Positions 34,982-43,654 of a stretch of DNA of 64,000 nucleotides are shown piece by piece (the stretch's first letter is position 1; each line of letters opens with the position of its first letter). Source of the DNA: Gluconacetobacter diazotrophicus PA1 5 (GTDB lineage Bacteria; Pseudomonadota; Alphaproteobacteria; Acetobacterales; Acetobacteraceae); the NCBI RefSeq assembly GCF_000067045.1, contig NC_010125.1, forward strand, positions 646,001 to 710,000, read 5' to 3'. The notes below the pieces were generated by a model, which was not told the origin of the DNA, made no database searches, and was given only the letters and a program-made list of their open reading frames with translations. The position numbers and the translations under genes were made by a program.

Positions 34982-36424
34982 ATGATGTCCCCGGCCGGCA
35001 GGGGCCGGTTCCGCACCTTGCGGCGGCTCACGTCCAGCCTGTCCTTCCGGATCGTCATCCTGTTCGCGGGGTTCCTGATGCTGTCGGGCATCCTGGTGAT
35101 CCTGCTGTCGGGATGGCGGAGCCAGCGTTCGCTGGAAGGCCAGATCCGCCGTGCCGCCACGACGGAACAGGCGGAAGCCCTGTCGGCGGCCGGCACGCGG
35201 GACCTGGAGCATCTTCTGCCGGTCGTGCGGGACCTGGTGCGCCATGAACCGGATTTCTTCTATCTGCTGCAGGATGGTTCGGGCCACGTCATGGCGGGCA
35301 ACATGCTGAATCTGCGCCCCGTGCCCGGCAGTCGCTGGCTGTCGCGGGCGCATCGGCGGCCCTTCGGCGAGGCGAACGGCCTGGTGTACGGCCAGGGCCT
35401 GGTCCTGGTCGATGGCGGTTATTTCTTCGTGGGGATCGATGCATCGCCCCTGCGCCGGCTGCGGCATGAATTCCGGATCGTCGTGGGCTGGAGTCTCGTG
35501 GGGTTCGCCGTGCTGGGCGTGGGGGGCGGCCTGATCCTCAGCGCCATCATCCTGGGCCGGATCGAGACGATCGGCGCGATCGCGCGGCGGATCATGAACG
35601 GCGATCTCTCGCAGCGGATTCCCCATCAGGGGGCGAATGACGAATTCGATGACCTGGCCCACGCCCTCAACGCGATGCTGGAGCGCAACGAACGGCTGAT
35701 CGCCAGCCTGCAGCAGGTCTCGAACGACATCGCGCACGACATGCGCCGCCCGCTCTCGCGCCTGCGACAGCGGCTGGAAGCGGCATCGGTCGCCGACCAC
35801 ACGCCCGATGCGTTCCGCGCCACCATCGAGGACGCGGTCGAGGACCTGGATTCGGCGCTGGAAATCTTCTCGTCGCTGCTGCGGCTGTCGCAGATCGAGG
35901 CCGCGATTTCGACCGGCACCGTCATGCCCGTCGCCGTGGGCGGTCTGGTCAGGGAGGTCGTGGACCTTTTTCGTCCGGTGGCCGAGGACCGGGGACAGGC
36001 CCTGGCCGTCCGCTCCCTCGATTCCGGTCCGGTTTCCGGGACCGTCATGGGCGATCCGGTCCTGCTGATGCAGATGCTGTCGAACCTGGTGGAAAACGCG
36101 ATCAACCACACGCCGCATGGCAGCCACATCACCGTCGGGGCCACGCTGTCGGGCGACCGGATCATGCTGGTGGTGGCCGATGACGGGGCCGGCATTCCGC
36201 CCGACAGCCGCGAACGGGTCTTCCACCGTTTCGTCCGGCTGGACGACAGCCGGTCGGTGCCCGGCAGCGGGCTGGGCCTCAGCCTGGTGCGGGCGATCGT
36301 GCGGCTGCATGGCGGCACGATCGCCCTGTCGGACAACCGGCCCGGTTTGCGTTGCACCGTCATCCTGCCGCATATCGCCTCGATTGACCCAACCGACGGG
36401 CCGACTCGCCTGGGGGACAGATAG
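34982..36424 (+). CDS. Sensor histidine kinase
   Basis: A 480-residue inner-membrane sensor kinase. It has two membrane helices (about 22-45 and 175-200) around a periplasmic sensor of about 130 residues, then HAMP, an H-box VSNDIAHDMRRPLSRLRQRL with the phospho-His, an N-box NLVENAINHTP, and G-boxes VADDGAGIPP and GSGLGLSLVRAIV. The start overlaps the stop of the interrupted response-regulator gene (TGATG), so before the insertion the two were coupled. Now it has no intact cognate regulator next to it, and its expression may depend on a promoter within or near the IS. Confidence 0.92.
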   Translation: MMSPAGRGRFRTLRRLTSSLSFRIVILFAGFLMLSGILVILLSGWRSQRSLEGQIRRAATTEQAEALSAAGTRDLEHLLPVVRDLVRHEPDFFYLLQDGSGHVMAGNMLNLRPVPGSRWLSRAHRRPFGEANGLVYGQGLVLVDGGYFFVGIDASPLRRLRHEFRIVVGWSLVGFAVLGVGGGLILSAIILGRIETIGAIARRIMNGDLSQRIPHQGANDEFDDLAHALNAMLERNERLIASLQQVSNDIAHDMRRPLSRLRQRLEAASVADHTPDAFRATIEDAVEDLDSALEIFSSLLRLSQIEAAISTGTVMPVAVGGLVREVVDLFRPVAEDRGQALAVRSLDSGPVSGTVMGDPVLLMQMLSNLVENAINHTPHGSHITVGATLSGDRIMLVVADDGAGIPPDSRERVFHRFVRLDDSRSVPGSGLGLSLVRAIVRLHGGTIALSDNRPGLRCTVILPHIASIDPTDGPTRLGDR

Positions 36425-37290
36425 TGACCGATACTGCCGAGATCCTGGCTTCTCCCGCGCCCGCCGTTGCCGATGGGGGGCGGCCCCTGGCGGTCGTGAC
36501 CGGCGGGACGGGCGGGATCGGGCGGCGGGTGGTGGAATTGCTGGCCGGGGCCGGTTACCGGGTGACGGTCCTGTCGCGCCAGGGTGCGATGGCCGGCGCG
36601 ATGGCCGGCGCGGGGTTCGCGGACGACATGCCCGTTACGCTGCGGGCCTGCGATCTGGGACGGGCCGAATCGATCGCGGCGGCATCCTCGGCCATCCTGG
36701 CGCAGGATGGGCCGGTCAGCCTGCTGGTCCATTGCGCCGGGGTGATCCATCCCGGGGACAGCGCCGCGCAGGGCGCGGACGAACTGGCCGCGCAGGTCGC
36801 GGTCAACCTGACGGGGCCGATCGACCTGACGGCGCGCCTGCTGGGGCGGATGCAGCGCGGCGGGCATGTCGTCTTCGTCAATTCCATGGCCGGCGCGCTG
36901 CCGCTGGCGGGCTGCGGGGCCTATACGGCCGCGAAATTCGGCCTGCGTGGCTATGCGATGTGTCTGGCGCGGGAGGTCCGGAAACAGGGAATCCGTGTCT
37001 CGTCCGTCTTTCCCGCTGCCGTGGATACGCCGATGCTGCGCCGGGAAATGGCCGAGGGAGGATCGGTCCTGAATTTCGTCAGCGCCCCGGCCGACCCGGA
37101 CCACGTCGCACGCCGCATCGTGCGGATCTGCCGCCATCCCCGGCGGGAAACCTTCCTGCCGGCCATGGACGGGCTGTTCGCCAATCTCTGCCTGCTGCTG
37201 CCCCGGCTGCTGGACCTGGCCCTGCCGGTCCTGACCCTGGCCGGCCGGCTGGGCTACCGGCGTTTCGTCCGGCGCGGCGGCGGCAGGTAG
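36424..37290 (+). CDS. SDR-family oxidoreductase
   Basis: A 288-residue short-chain dehydrogenase/reductase with the nucleotide-binding motif VVTGGTGGIGRR, the NAG-like strand VHCAGV, and the catalytic Ser (NSMAG) and Tyr-Lys (YTAAK). A hydrophobic C-terminal stretch (LLPRLLDLALPVLTLAG) may attach it to the membrane. Start GTG overlaps the kinase stop by one base, so it is in the same transcription unit as the two-component genes. Substrate unknown. Confidence 0.85.
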   Translation: MTDTAEILASPAPAVADGGRPLAVVTGGTGGIGRRVVELLAGAGYRVTVLSRQGAMAGAMAGAGFADDMPVTLRACDLGRAESIAAASSAILAQDGPVSLLVHCAGVIHPGDSAAQGADELAAQVAVNLTGPIDLTARLLGRMQRGGHVVFVNSMAGALPLAGCGAYTAAKFGLRGYAMCLAREVRKQGIRVSSVFPAAVDTPMLRREMAEGGSVLNFVSAPADPDHVARRIVRICRHPRRETFLPAMDGLFANLCLLLPRLLDLALPVLTLAGRLGYRRFVRRGGGR

Positions 37291-37327
37291 GCGCGGGCGG
37301 CGAATTCCGCTTTCCCACGGGCAATTT

Positions 37328-37342
37328 GTTCACTATATGTTC
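37328..37342 (+). promoter_or_regulatory. LexA (SOS) box upstream of imuA
   Basis: GTTCACTATATGTTC is an exact alphaproteobacterial LexA operator (GTTC-N7-GTTC), 18 bp before the imuA start. LexA should repress imuA-imuB-dnaE2 until DNA damage. Confidence 0.88.
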
Positions 37343-37359
37343 TTCTCTTGGAGGGGAGA

Positions 37360-38157
37360 ATGACCGGAACGGAGCGCACTGACCTGCTGGCCCGCCTGCG
37401 TGCGCAGATCGCGCGGATCGAGCACGGCCGGGGGGAGGGTGCATCCCTGTCGGCGTTCTGGCCCCTGGGGGTGCCGCAGGTCGACCGGCATCTGGGGGGC
37501 GGCCTGCCGCGCGGCACGGTGCACGAGGTGACGGGACGTGGCGGCGATACTGCCTTGGCGGCGCTGCCGGCGCGGTTCGTGGCGCATATTCTGGGGCTGG
37601 CGCCGGGGCCCGTGGCCTGGATCGGGGGCGGGTTCGACCTGTATGGGCCCGGCCTGGTCCGGGCGGGTGTCGATCCCGGCCGCCTGCTGTGCATCGCGGC
37701 CGAGGCCGGGGATCGCCTGGCGGTGTGCGAGGACGCGCTCCACAGCCGGGGCGTCGTCGCGGTGGTGGCGGAACTGGACGGGGCATTGTCGCTGACGGCA
37801 TCGCGGCGGCTGCAACTGGCGGCGGAAGCCGCCGGCGTGACGGGATTCCTGATCCGGCGATCCAGCCGGCCGGACGATCCCGCCCTGCTGCAGCCGACGG
37901 CCTGCGCGACCCGCTGGCGCATCGGCCCCCTGCCGTCGGGCGCCGTGCTGGCGGCGTATCCCACGGTGCCGGGCGTGGGCGTCGCGCACTGGTCGGTGGA
38001 CCTGCTGCGCCATCGGGGCGGCCGCCCCGCATCATGGATCATGGAGGTCGGGGATGCGCCGCATCGTCTCGCTCTGGCTGCCGTTCCTGCCGGTCGAACG
38101 GCTGCGGCGGCAACACGGGGTGCCGCCGGACCAGCCGCTGGTCACGCGGTCGCATGA
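37360..38157 (+). CDS. imuA: ImuA, SOS mutagenesis cassette protein
   Basis: A 265-residue RecA/SulA-like protein of the ImuA family, which works with ImuB and DnaE2 in damage-induced mutagenesis. It has FWPLGVPQVDRHLGGGLPRG at the start of the domain and a degenerate P-loop region. The ATG at 37360 has GGAGGGGAGA upstream and lies just downstream of the LexA box. Its 3' end overlaps imuB by 104 bases in another frame, more than usual, so the last 35 residues (Ala/Gly-rich) may be unimportant. Confidence 0.88.
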   Translation: MTGTERTDLLARLRAQIARIEHGRGEGASLSAFWPLGVPQVDRHLGGGLPRGTVHEVTGRGGDTALAALPARFVAHILGLAPGPVAWIGGGFDLYGPGLVRAGVDPGRLLCIAAEAGDRLAVCEDALHSRGVVAVVAELDGALSLTASRRLQLAAEAAGVTGFLIRRSSRPDDPALLQPTACATRWRIGPLPSGAVLAAYPTVPGVGVAHWSVDLLRHRGGRPASWIMEVGDAPHRLALAAVPAGRTAAAATRGAAGPAAGHAVA

Positions 38158-39538
38158 CGGGCGGCGACAGGTGATCGCGGCGGCCGACGCGGCGGCACGC
38201 GCCCGGGGCGTAACGCCCGGCCAGCCCCTGGCCCAGGCCCAGGCGCTGGTTCCCGGCCTGCTGGTCATGCCGGCGGCCCCCGAACAGGACGCGGCCGCCC
38301 TGGCGGGGCTGGTCCGGTGGTGTCTGTGGATGGCGCCGCTGACCGCGCCGGACGGGGCGGATGGGATCTGGATCGACGCGACGGGCTGTGCCCATCTGCA
38401 TGGCGGCGAATCCGCGATGCTGGCCCGGCTGCTGGACGGCCTGGGGCGGCGCGGCCTGTCCGGCCGGGCCGCGATCGCCGATACGCCGGGGGCGGCGCAC
38501 GCGCTGGCCCGGCATGGAAGGGCGCGGCTGGCCGTCGTGCCGCCGGGTGGCCATCAGGCGGCGCTGGACCCCCTGCCGGTCGAGGCCCTGCGGATCGCGC
38601 CGCGTACCGCCGACATGCTGCATCGGCTGGGGTTGGGCCGCATCGGTGCGCTGCGCGCGGCCCCGCGCGCGCCGCTGGCCCGCCGTTTCGGCCCCCGGTT
38701 GCTGGCGCGGCTGGACCAGGCATCGGGCCAAGTGGCGGAACCGATCCGCCCGGTCCTGGCGCCCGATGCCATGCAGGCCCGGCGCGGCTTCGTGGAGCCG
38801 CTCTCCACCCCCGAATCCTTTCGCGTCGTGATCGACGTGCTGCTGGCCGATCTCTGCGCCACCTTGCGGGGGCGGGGGATGGGCGCGCGGCGGCTGGACC
38901 TGATCTGCGAACGGGTGGACGGCACGGCCTGCGCGGTGCGCGTCGGCACGGCGCGGGCGGTTCACGATCCGGCGCATCTCGGCCGGCTGCTGGTGGAGCG
39001 GATCGGGGACGTGGACCCTGGATTCGGGGTCGAGGCGATGCATCTGCTGGTCTCCGCCGCCGAACGGATGATGCCGGCCCAAAGGGGCACGGGGGAATCC
39101 GGCGACGCCGAACGAGAGGAGGCGCTGTCGGCCCTGGCCGACCGGCTGGCCAACCGGCTGGGCCCCGGGCGGGTCTTTCGCCTGGATGCGGTGGCGACCC
39201 ACATACCCGAACGCGGCCAGCGCCGCATGCCGGCGGCGGGTCGCCCTGCCGCCCCCTGGCATGTCCCCTGGCCGCGCCCGATCCGCCTGTTGGCCGCCCC
39301 CGAACCGGTCCGGGTGATCGCGCTGCTGCCCGACCATCCGCCGCGCGCCTTCACCTGGCGCGGCCGGACCCATGCCGTGGCGCGGACCGATGGGCCGGAG
39401 CGGGTTCGGGGGGAATGGTGGCACCGTGCCCAGGATGATCCGGTGCGCGACTACTGGATCGTCGAGGACGATGGCGGCCGCCGCTTCTGGCTGTTTCGGA
39501 CTGCCGTGCCCTGCTGGTTTTTGCATGGATTATTTTAA
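38054..39538 (+). CDS. imuB: ImuB, catalytically inactive Y-family polymerase homologue
   Basis: A 494-residue Y-family polymerase relative. The N terminus VSLWLPFLPVERLRR lacks the catalytic Asp of active DinB, as expected for ImuB, which is an adaptor linking the beta clamp and DnaE2. The second landmark GIWIDATGCAHLHGGE and the C-terminal PVRDYWIVEDDGGRRFWLFR...WFLHGLF are typical. AGGTCGGGG precedes the ATG. It begins inside imuA and is followed by an AT-rich 70-bp island before dnaE2. Confidence 0.9.
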   Translation: MRRIVSLWLPFLPVERLRRQHGVPPDQPLVTRSHDGRRQVIAAADAAARARGVTPGQPLAQAQALVPGLLVMPAAPEQDAAALAGLVRWCLWMAPLTAPDGADGIWIDATGCAHLHGGESAMLARLLDGLGRRGLSGRAAIADTPGAAHALARHGRARLAVVPPGGHQAALDPLPVEALRIAPRTADMLHRLGLGRIGALRAAPRAPLARRFGPRLLARLDQASGQVAEPIRPVLAPDAMQARRGFVEPLSTPESFRVVIDVLLADLCATLRGRGMGARRLDLICERVDGTACAVRVGTARAVHDPAHLGRLLVERIGDVDPGFGVEAMHLLVSAAERMMPAQRGTGESGDAEREEALSALADRLANRLGPGRVFRLDAVATHIPERGQRRMPAAGRPAAPWHVPWPRPIRLLAAPEPVRVIALLPDHPPRAFTWRGRTHAVARTDGPERVRGEWWHRAQDDPVRDYWIVEDDGGRRFWLFRTAVPCWFLHGLF

Positions 39539-39543
39539 GAGTT

Positions 39544-39578
39544 GTTCTTTTTTGAAAAAAAGAACCAAAAAACTTTTA
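39544..39578. repeat. AT-rich hairpin element between imuB and dnaE2
   Basis: GTTCTTTTTT and AAAAAAGAAC are perfect inverted 10-mers separated by only two bases, followed by C-A6-CTTTT. The surrounding 39535-39665 is strikingly AT-rich compared with the rest of the window. I recall similar short A/T stem-loops with an AAAGTTTTTTGG arm in acetic acid bacterial genomes; on the minus strand the hairpin is bounded by T-runs. It may be a mobile repeat or a leaky terminator. Confidence 0.5.
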
Positions 39579-39608
39579 TTAATTTTATAGTTATGTGCCG
39601 GGATCGTC

Positions 39609-42600
39609 ATGAATCTCATAACAGATAAAAGTCTTTTTGCTTATTTTTCTTCAGAAAAAGAAGAATCCTTGCCAAGTTATGCCGAACTGCAGGCCGTCAC
39701 GAATTATTCCTTCCTGCGCGGCGCCAGCCACCCGGATGAACTGTTCGCCCGGGCGCGGGCACTGGGCCATGCGGCGCTGGGGATCGTCGATCATGACGGC
39801 GTCGCCGGCATCGTGCAGTCCTGGAAGGCGGCGGAAAAACACGGGGTGCGGCTGGTGGTCGGGTGCCGGCTGGTCCTGCGGGACGGGCCGCCTTTGCTGG
39901 CCTATCCGACCGACCGTGCTGCCTGGGGGCGCCTGTGCCGGCTGCTGACCGCATCGAAGCGCAAGGCCGCTGACGGCACGGCCCCGGGGCTGCGCCGCGC
40001 GGATCTGCACAGGGCGACCGACGGGCTGATCCTGATCCTGCTGCCGGACGATCCGGACGCGGCCCTGGCGCGGGACCTGGACTGGCTGCGCGCGCTGTGC
40101 GGCGACCGGGGCTATCTGGCGCTGACCCTGCGCCGCCGGCCAGGCGATGCCGTGCGGCTGCATCGCCTGGCAGAGATGGCGCGAGCGGCCGGCGTGGCCG
40201 ATGTGGTGACGGGCGACGTGCTGTATCACGAACCGGCCCGGGCGATGCTGCAGGACGTCCTGACCTGCATCCGCACCGGCTGCACGATCGACGAACTGGG
40301 GCAGGGGCGCGAGGCTTATGCCGATCGGCACCTGAAATCCCCGGCCGAGATGGCGGTGCTGTATGCAGCACATCCCGCCGCCCTGGCGCGGACGCGGGAG
40401 ATCGCGGCACGCTGCACCTTCTCGCCGGCCGACCTGCGCTACCAGTATCCCGAGGAAAGCGACGATCCGTCCGAGACCCCGCAGGACCGCCTGGAACGGC
40501 TGGCCCGCGCCGCCCTGCGCGACCGCTATCCCGCCGGGGCGCCTGATCCGGTGCGGCGGCAGGTGGAGTACGAACTCGGCCTGATCCGCGACCTGCATTA
40601 TGCGCCCTATTTCCTGACGGTGCATACCATCGTCCGTCAGGCGCGGTCGCAGGGTATCCTGTGCCAGGGGCGGGGGTCGGCGGCGAATTCCGCCGTCTGT
40701 TTCGTGCTGGGCATCACGGAGATCGATCCGGCCTCGTCGAACCTGCTGTTCGAACGCTTCGTATCGGCCGAACGCCAGGAACCGCCCGATATCGACGTCG
40801 ATTTCGAAAGCGAGCGGCGCGAGGAGGTCATTCAGTGGATCTATCGTCGCTATGGCCGGGACCGCGCCGCCCTGTGCGCCACCACCATGCGCTATCGCGC
40901 GCGCGGGGCGTTGCGCGACGTGGGCAAGGTGCTGGGCCTGCCGGCCGACGTCACGGGCCTGCTGTCCACCCATCTGGGCGCCCTGTCGTTCGACGAGGAC
41001 GCGTTTCATGAACGGGCGCGGGAACTGGGGTTGAACCTGCGCAACCGGCGTCTGCTGCTGACGCTGCAACTGGCGGGGGAACTGATCGGCTTTCCCCGGC
41101 AGTTGGGCACCCATCCGGGCGGCTTCGTGCTGACCCGCGACCGGCTGGACGACCTGGTGCCGATCCAGCCGGCGGCGATGGACGACCGGCAGATCATCGT
41201 CTGGGACAAGGACGATATCGACACGCTGCGCTTCATGAAGGTCGACGTGCTGGGGCTGGGCATGCTGGGCTGCATGCGCCGCGCGTTCGACATGCTGGAA
41301 GACCATTACGGAAAACGGCTGACCCTGTCGGGCATCCCGCCAGGTGACGCGGACACCTACGCCATGATCAGCCGCGCCGACACGATCGGCACGTTCCAGA
41401 TCGAAAGCCGCGCGCAGATGGCGATGCTGCCGCGCATGAAGCCCCGGGAATTCTATGATCTGGTGATCCAGGTCGCGATCGTCCGCCCCGGCCCGATCCA
41501 GGGCGACATGGTGCATCCCTACCTGCAACGGCGCGCCGACCGGTCGCTGGTGGACTATCCGTCGCCGGAACTGAGGGATATCCTGCACAAGACGCTGGGC
41601 GTCCCGCTTTTTCAGGAACAGGCGATGCAGATCGCCATCCGCTGCGCCGGCTTCACGCCGGGCGAGGCCGATGCGCTGCGCCGCGCCATGGGCACGTTTC
41701 GCGGCCATGGCACCGTCACCTATTTCCGCGACCGTCTGATCGACGGCATGATGGCACGGCATTATCCGCGCGATTTCGCCGAACGGATCTTTCGCCAGCT
41801 TGAAGGATTCGGATCGTACGGCTTTCCCGAAAGCCACGCGGCGTCCTTCGCGCTGATCGCCTATGCCTCGTCCTGGATGAAATGCCATTACCCGGACGTG
41901 TTCTGCGCCGCCCTGCTGAACAGCCAGCCAATGGGATTCTACCGCCCGGCCCAGATCGTGCGCGATGCGCGCAATCACGGCGTGACGGTCCACCCGGTCT
42001 GCGTGAATGCGTCGCGCTGGGACTGCACGCTGGAACGCGCACCAGGGCGAAGTACGGCCGTCCGGCTGGGGCTGCGGATGGTCAAGGGCCTGTCCAACAC
42101 GGATGCGGCCCGCCTGGTGGCCAGCCGCATGCCCCCCTATGACGGGATCGAGGATGTCTGGCGCCGGTCCGGCCTGGGCCCCGACGCGCTGGAATGCCTG
42201 GCCCAGGCCGACGCCTTCCACGCGCTGGGGCGGGACCGCCGGGCGGCGCTGTGGGATATCAAGGGACTGGCGGAGTCTCCGCTGCCGCTGTTCGCGGCCG
42301 CCGACCGGGGGCTCAACCGGCCATTGCCCGAATGCGTCGAACCGTCCGTCCCGCTGACGGCGATGACCGAGGGGCAGGAGGTGGTCGAGGATTACCACGC
42401 CACCGGCCTGACCCTGCGCCGCCATCCGGTGGCGTTCCTGCGGGACGGGCTGCGCGATCGCGGCATGATCGCGTGCGCCGACCTGCGCGCCCTGCGTGAC
42501 GGGCGGCGGGTGGTGGTGCCCGGACTGGTCCTGATGCGGCAGCGGCCGGGCACGGCGCAGGGCGTGCTGTTCATGACGATCGAGGATGAAACCGGCATGG

Positions 42601-42818
42601 CCAACCTGGTCCTGTGGAAGGACCGGATTGCCGCCCAGCGGCGGATCGTCCTGTCGGCCAGCCTGCTGGCCTGCCACGGCCGCCTGCAGCGCGAGGGCGA
42701 GGTCATCCACGTCATCACCGAGCACCTGGAAGACCTGACCCCCCTGCTGTCGGAAATCGGCCGCGCGGACCTGCGGGCGGGAATGGTACCGGTTATTCCC
42801 GCCCGGGATTTCCGTTAG
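39609..42818 (+). CDS. dnaE2: Error-prone DNA polymerase DnaE2
   Basis: A 1,069-residue DNA polymerase III alpha-type enzyme for SOS translesion synthesis. It has the PHP domain ([28 protein letters not shown]), the catalytic core ([36 protein letters not shown] with the active-site aspartates), helix-hairpin-helix, and an OB fold ([19 protein letters not shown]). The length fits DnaE2. The first 20 codons from ATG 39609 are AT-rich and not family-like; translation could instead begin at TTG 39669 ([15 protein letters not shown]), which follows AAGAAG. It is part of the LexA-controlled cassette. Confidence 0.95.
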   Translation: MNLITDKSLFAYFSSEKEESLPSYAELQAVTNYSFLRGASHPDELFARARALGHAALGIVDHDGVAGIVQSWKAAEKHGVRLVVGCRLVLRDGPPLLAYPTDRAAWGRLCRLLTASKRKAADGTAPGLRRADLHRATDGLILILLPDDPDAALARDLDWLRALCGDRGYLALTLRRRPGDAVRLHRLAEMARAAGVADVVTGDVLYHEPARAMLQDVLTCIRTGCTIDELGQGREAYADRHLKSPAEMAVLYAAHPAALARTREIAARCTFSPADLRYQYPEESDDPSETPQDRLERLARAALRDRYPAGAPDPVRRQVEYELGLIRDLHYAPYFLTVHTIVRQARSQGILCQGRGSAANSAVCFVLGITEIDPASSNLLFERFVSAERQEPPDIDVDFESERREEVIQWIYRRYGRDRAALCATTMRYRARGALRDVGKVLGLPADVTGLLSTHLGALSFDEDAFHERARELGLNLRNRRLLLTLQLAGELIGFPRQLGTHPGGFVLTRDRLDDLVPIQPAAMDDRQIIVWDKDDIDTLRFMKVDVLGLGMLGCMRRAFDMLEDHYGKRLTLSGIPPGDADTYAMISRADTIGTFQIESRAQMAMLPRMKPREFYDLVIQVAIVRPGPIQGDMVHPYLQRRADRSLVDYPSPELRDILHKTLGVPLFQEQAMQIAIRCAGFTPGEADALRRAMGTFRGHGTVTYFRDRLIDGMMARHYPRDFAERIFRQLEGFGSYGFPESHAASFALIAYASSWMKCHYPDVFCAALLNSQPMGFYRPAQIVRDARNHGVTVHPVCVNASRWDCTLERAPGRSTAVRLGLRMVKGLSNTDAARLVASRMPPYDGIEDVWRRSGLGPDALECLAQADAFHALGRDRRAALWDIKGLAESPLPLFAAADRGLNRPLPECVEPSVPLTAMTEGQEVVEDYHATGLTLRRHPVAFLRDGLRDRGMIACADLRALRDGRRVVVPGLVLMRQRPGTAQGVLFMTIEDETGMANLVLWKDRIAAQRRIVLSASLLACHGRLQREGEVIHVITEHLEDLTPLLSEIGRADLRAGMVPVIPARDFR

Positions 42819-42826
42819 GATTCTTC

Positions 42827-43654
42827 TCAGCGCCCCTCCCATCGCGGGGGCGTGCCGGTTCCGAACGCCGCGACCCCGCGATGGAAGTCGGCGCTGCCGT
42901 AGCAGCGGCTGATGAGGTCGGAGATATCCGGCGCCGCGCCGCCTTCCAGCCGGCGTACCGTTTCCCGTGTGACGTCGATGGTGATGGGGGCATGGTCGCA
43001 AATCCGGCGGCAGATCCTGCTGACGGCACCGTCCAGTTCCCCGGGCGCGGTGACGGCACACAGATAGCCCGTCGGCGCCAGGTCCTCGGCGGTCGGCATT
43101 TCGGCCAGCAGCAGCATCCGCTTGACCCAGGCCACGCCCAGCCCCCGTTCCAGCCGCGCGACATTCGCCGCCGACAGGCAGTTGCCCAACGTGCGCGCGA
43201 TGGGCACCCCGAACCGGGCCCCCGCCGCCGCGATGCGGAAATCGCAGGCATTGGCGATCGCCAGTCCACCGCCCACGGCATAGCCCTCGACGACCGCCAG
43301 GGTGGGCACGCCGATCCGATCCAATGCCGTGATGCAGGAATCGATCTTCCGTTCGTACGCCACGCCGTCCTCGCCCGTGCGGAAGGCGTGGAACTGCGCG
43401 ATGTCGGTGCCGGCCACGAAGGCCTTGCCCCCCGCGCCGCGCAGGACAGCGATCCGGACCGAGGGCGTATCGCCGATCCGCGCGATCGCGTCCGCCAGAT
43501 CGGCATACATCGCCCACGTCATCGCATTGCGCGCCGCCGGCCGGTCGAAGGTGATGTGGGCCACGTCCTGGTCGATCGCCAGCCGAACCCGGCCGGCGGC
43601 GGCGCGCTCGTCTGTCGCGCCGTGACCGGCGTGCCCGTCTCTCGCGCCGGTCAC
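42827..43654 (-). CDS. Enoyl-CoA hydratase/isomerase family protein
   Basis: A 275-residue crotonase-fold enzyme. The oxyanion-hole segments GAGGKAFVAGTDIAQF and VEGYAVGGGLAIANACDFRIA are clear, and a catalytic-Glu region follows (ANVARLERGLGVAW). It probably hydrates or isomerises an enoyl-CoA. Start GTG overlaps the stop of the upstream CoA-transferase gene (GTGA), so the pair is translationally coupled and the transferase product is its likely substrate. Convergent with dnaE2. Confidence 0.85.
   Translation of the reverse strand: MTGARDGHAGHGATDERAAAGRVRLAIDQDVAHITFDRPAARNAMTWAMYADLADAIARIGDTPSVRIAVLRGAGGKAFVAGTDIAQFHAFRTGEDGVAYERKIDSCITALDRIGVPTLAVVEGYAVGGGLAIANACDFRIAAAGARFGVPIARTLGNCLSAANVARLERGLGVAWVKRMLLLAEMPTAEDLAPTGYLCAVTAPGELDGAVSRICRRICDHAPITIDVTRETVRRLEGGAAPDISDLISRCYGSADFHRGVAAFGTGTPPRWEGR

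Larger units (their letters stand above)
33099..34982 (+). pseudogene. OmpR-family response regulator interrupted by IS element
   Basis: The first 201 codons encode an intact receiver (LLLVEDDPHTAAYV, phospho-Asp in VIVLDRMLPGLDG, Lys in YLVKPFA) and the first two-thirds of a winged-helix DNA-binding domain (LTREVTRHGEKLFLQPQEVRILEYF, in part). The frame is then broken by an 1,176-bp IS element and runs into IS sequence, stopping at 33743. The missing end (SRLRDKLGPDGRQVIQTIRG.. to the stop at 34982) lies beyond the element. Removing the IS plus one TCA copy restores a 705-bp, 234-residue gene. The truncated product lacks the recognition wing and probably cannot bind DNA. The partner kinase follows, overlapping the stop. 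Confidence 0.93.
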
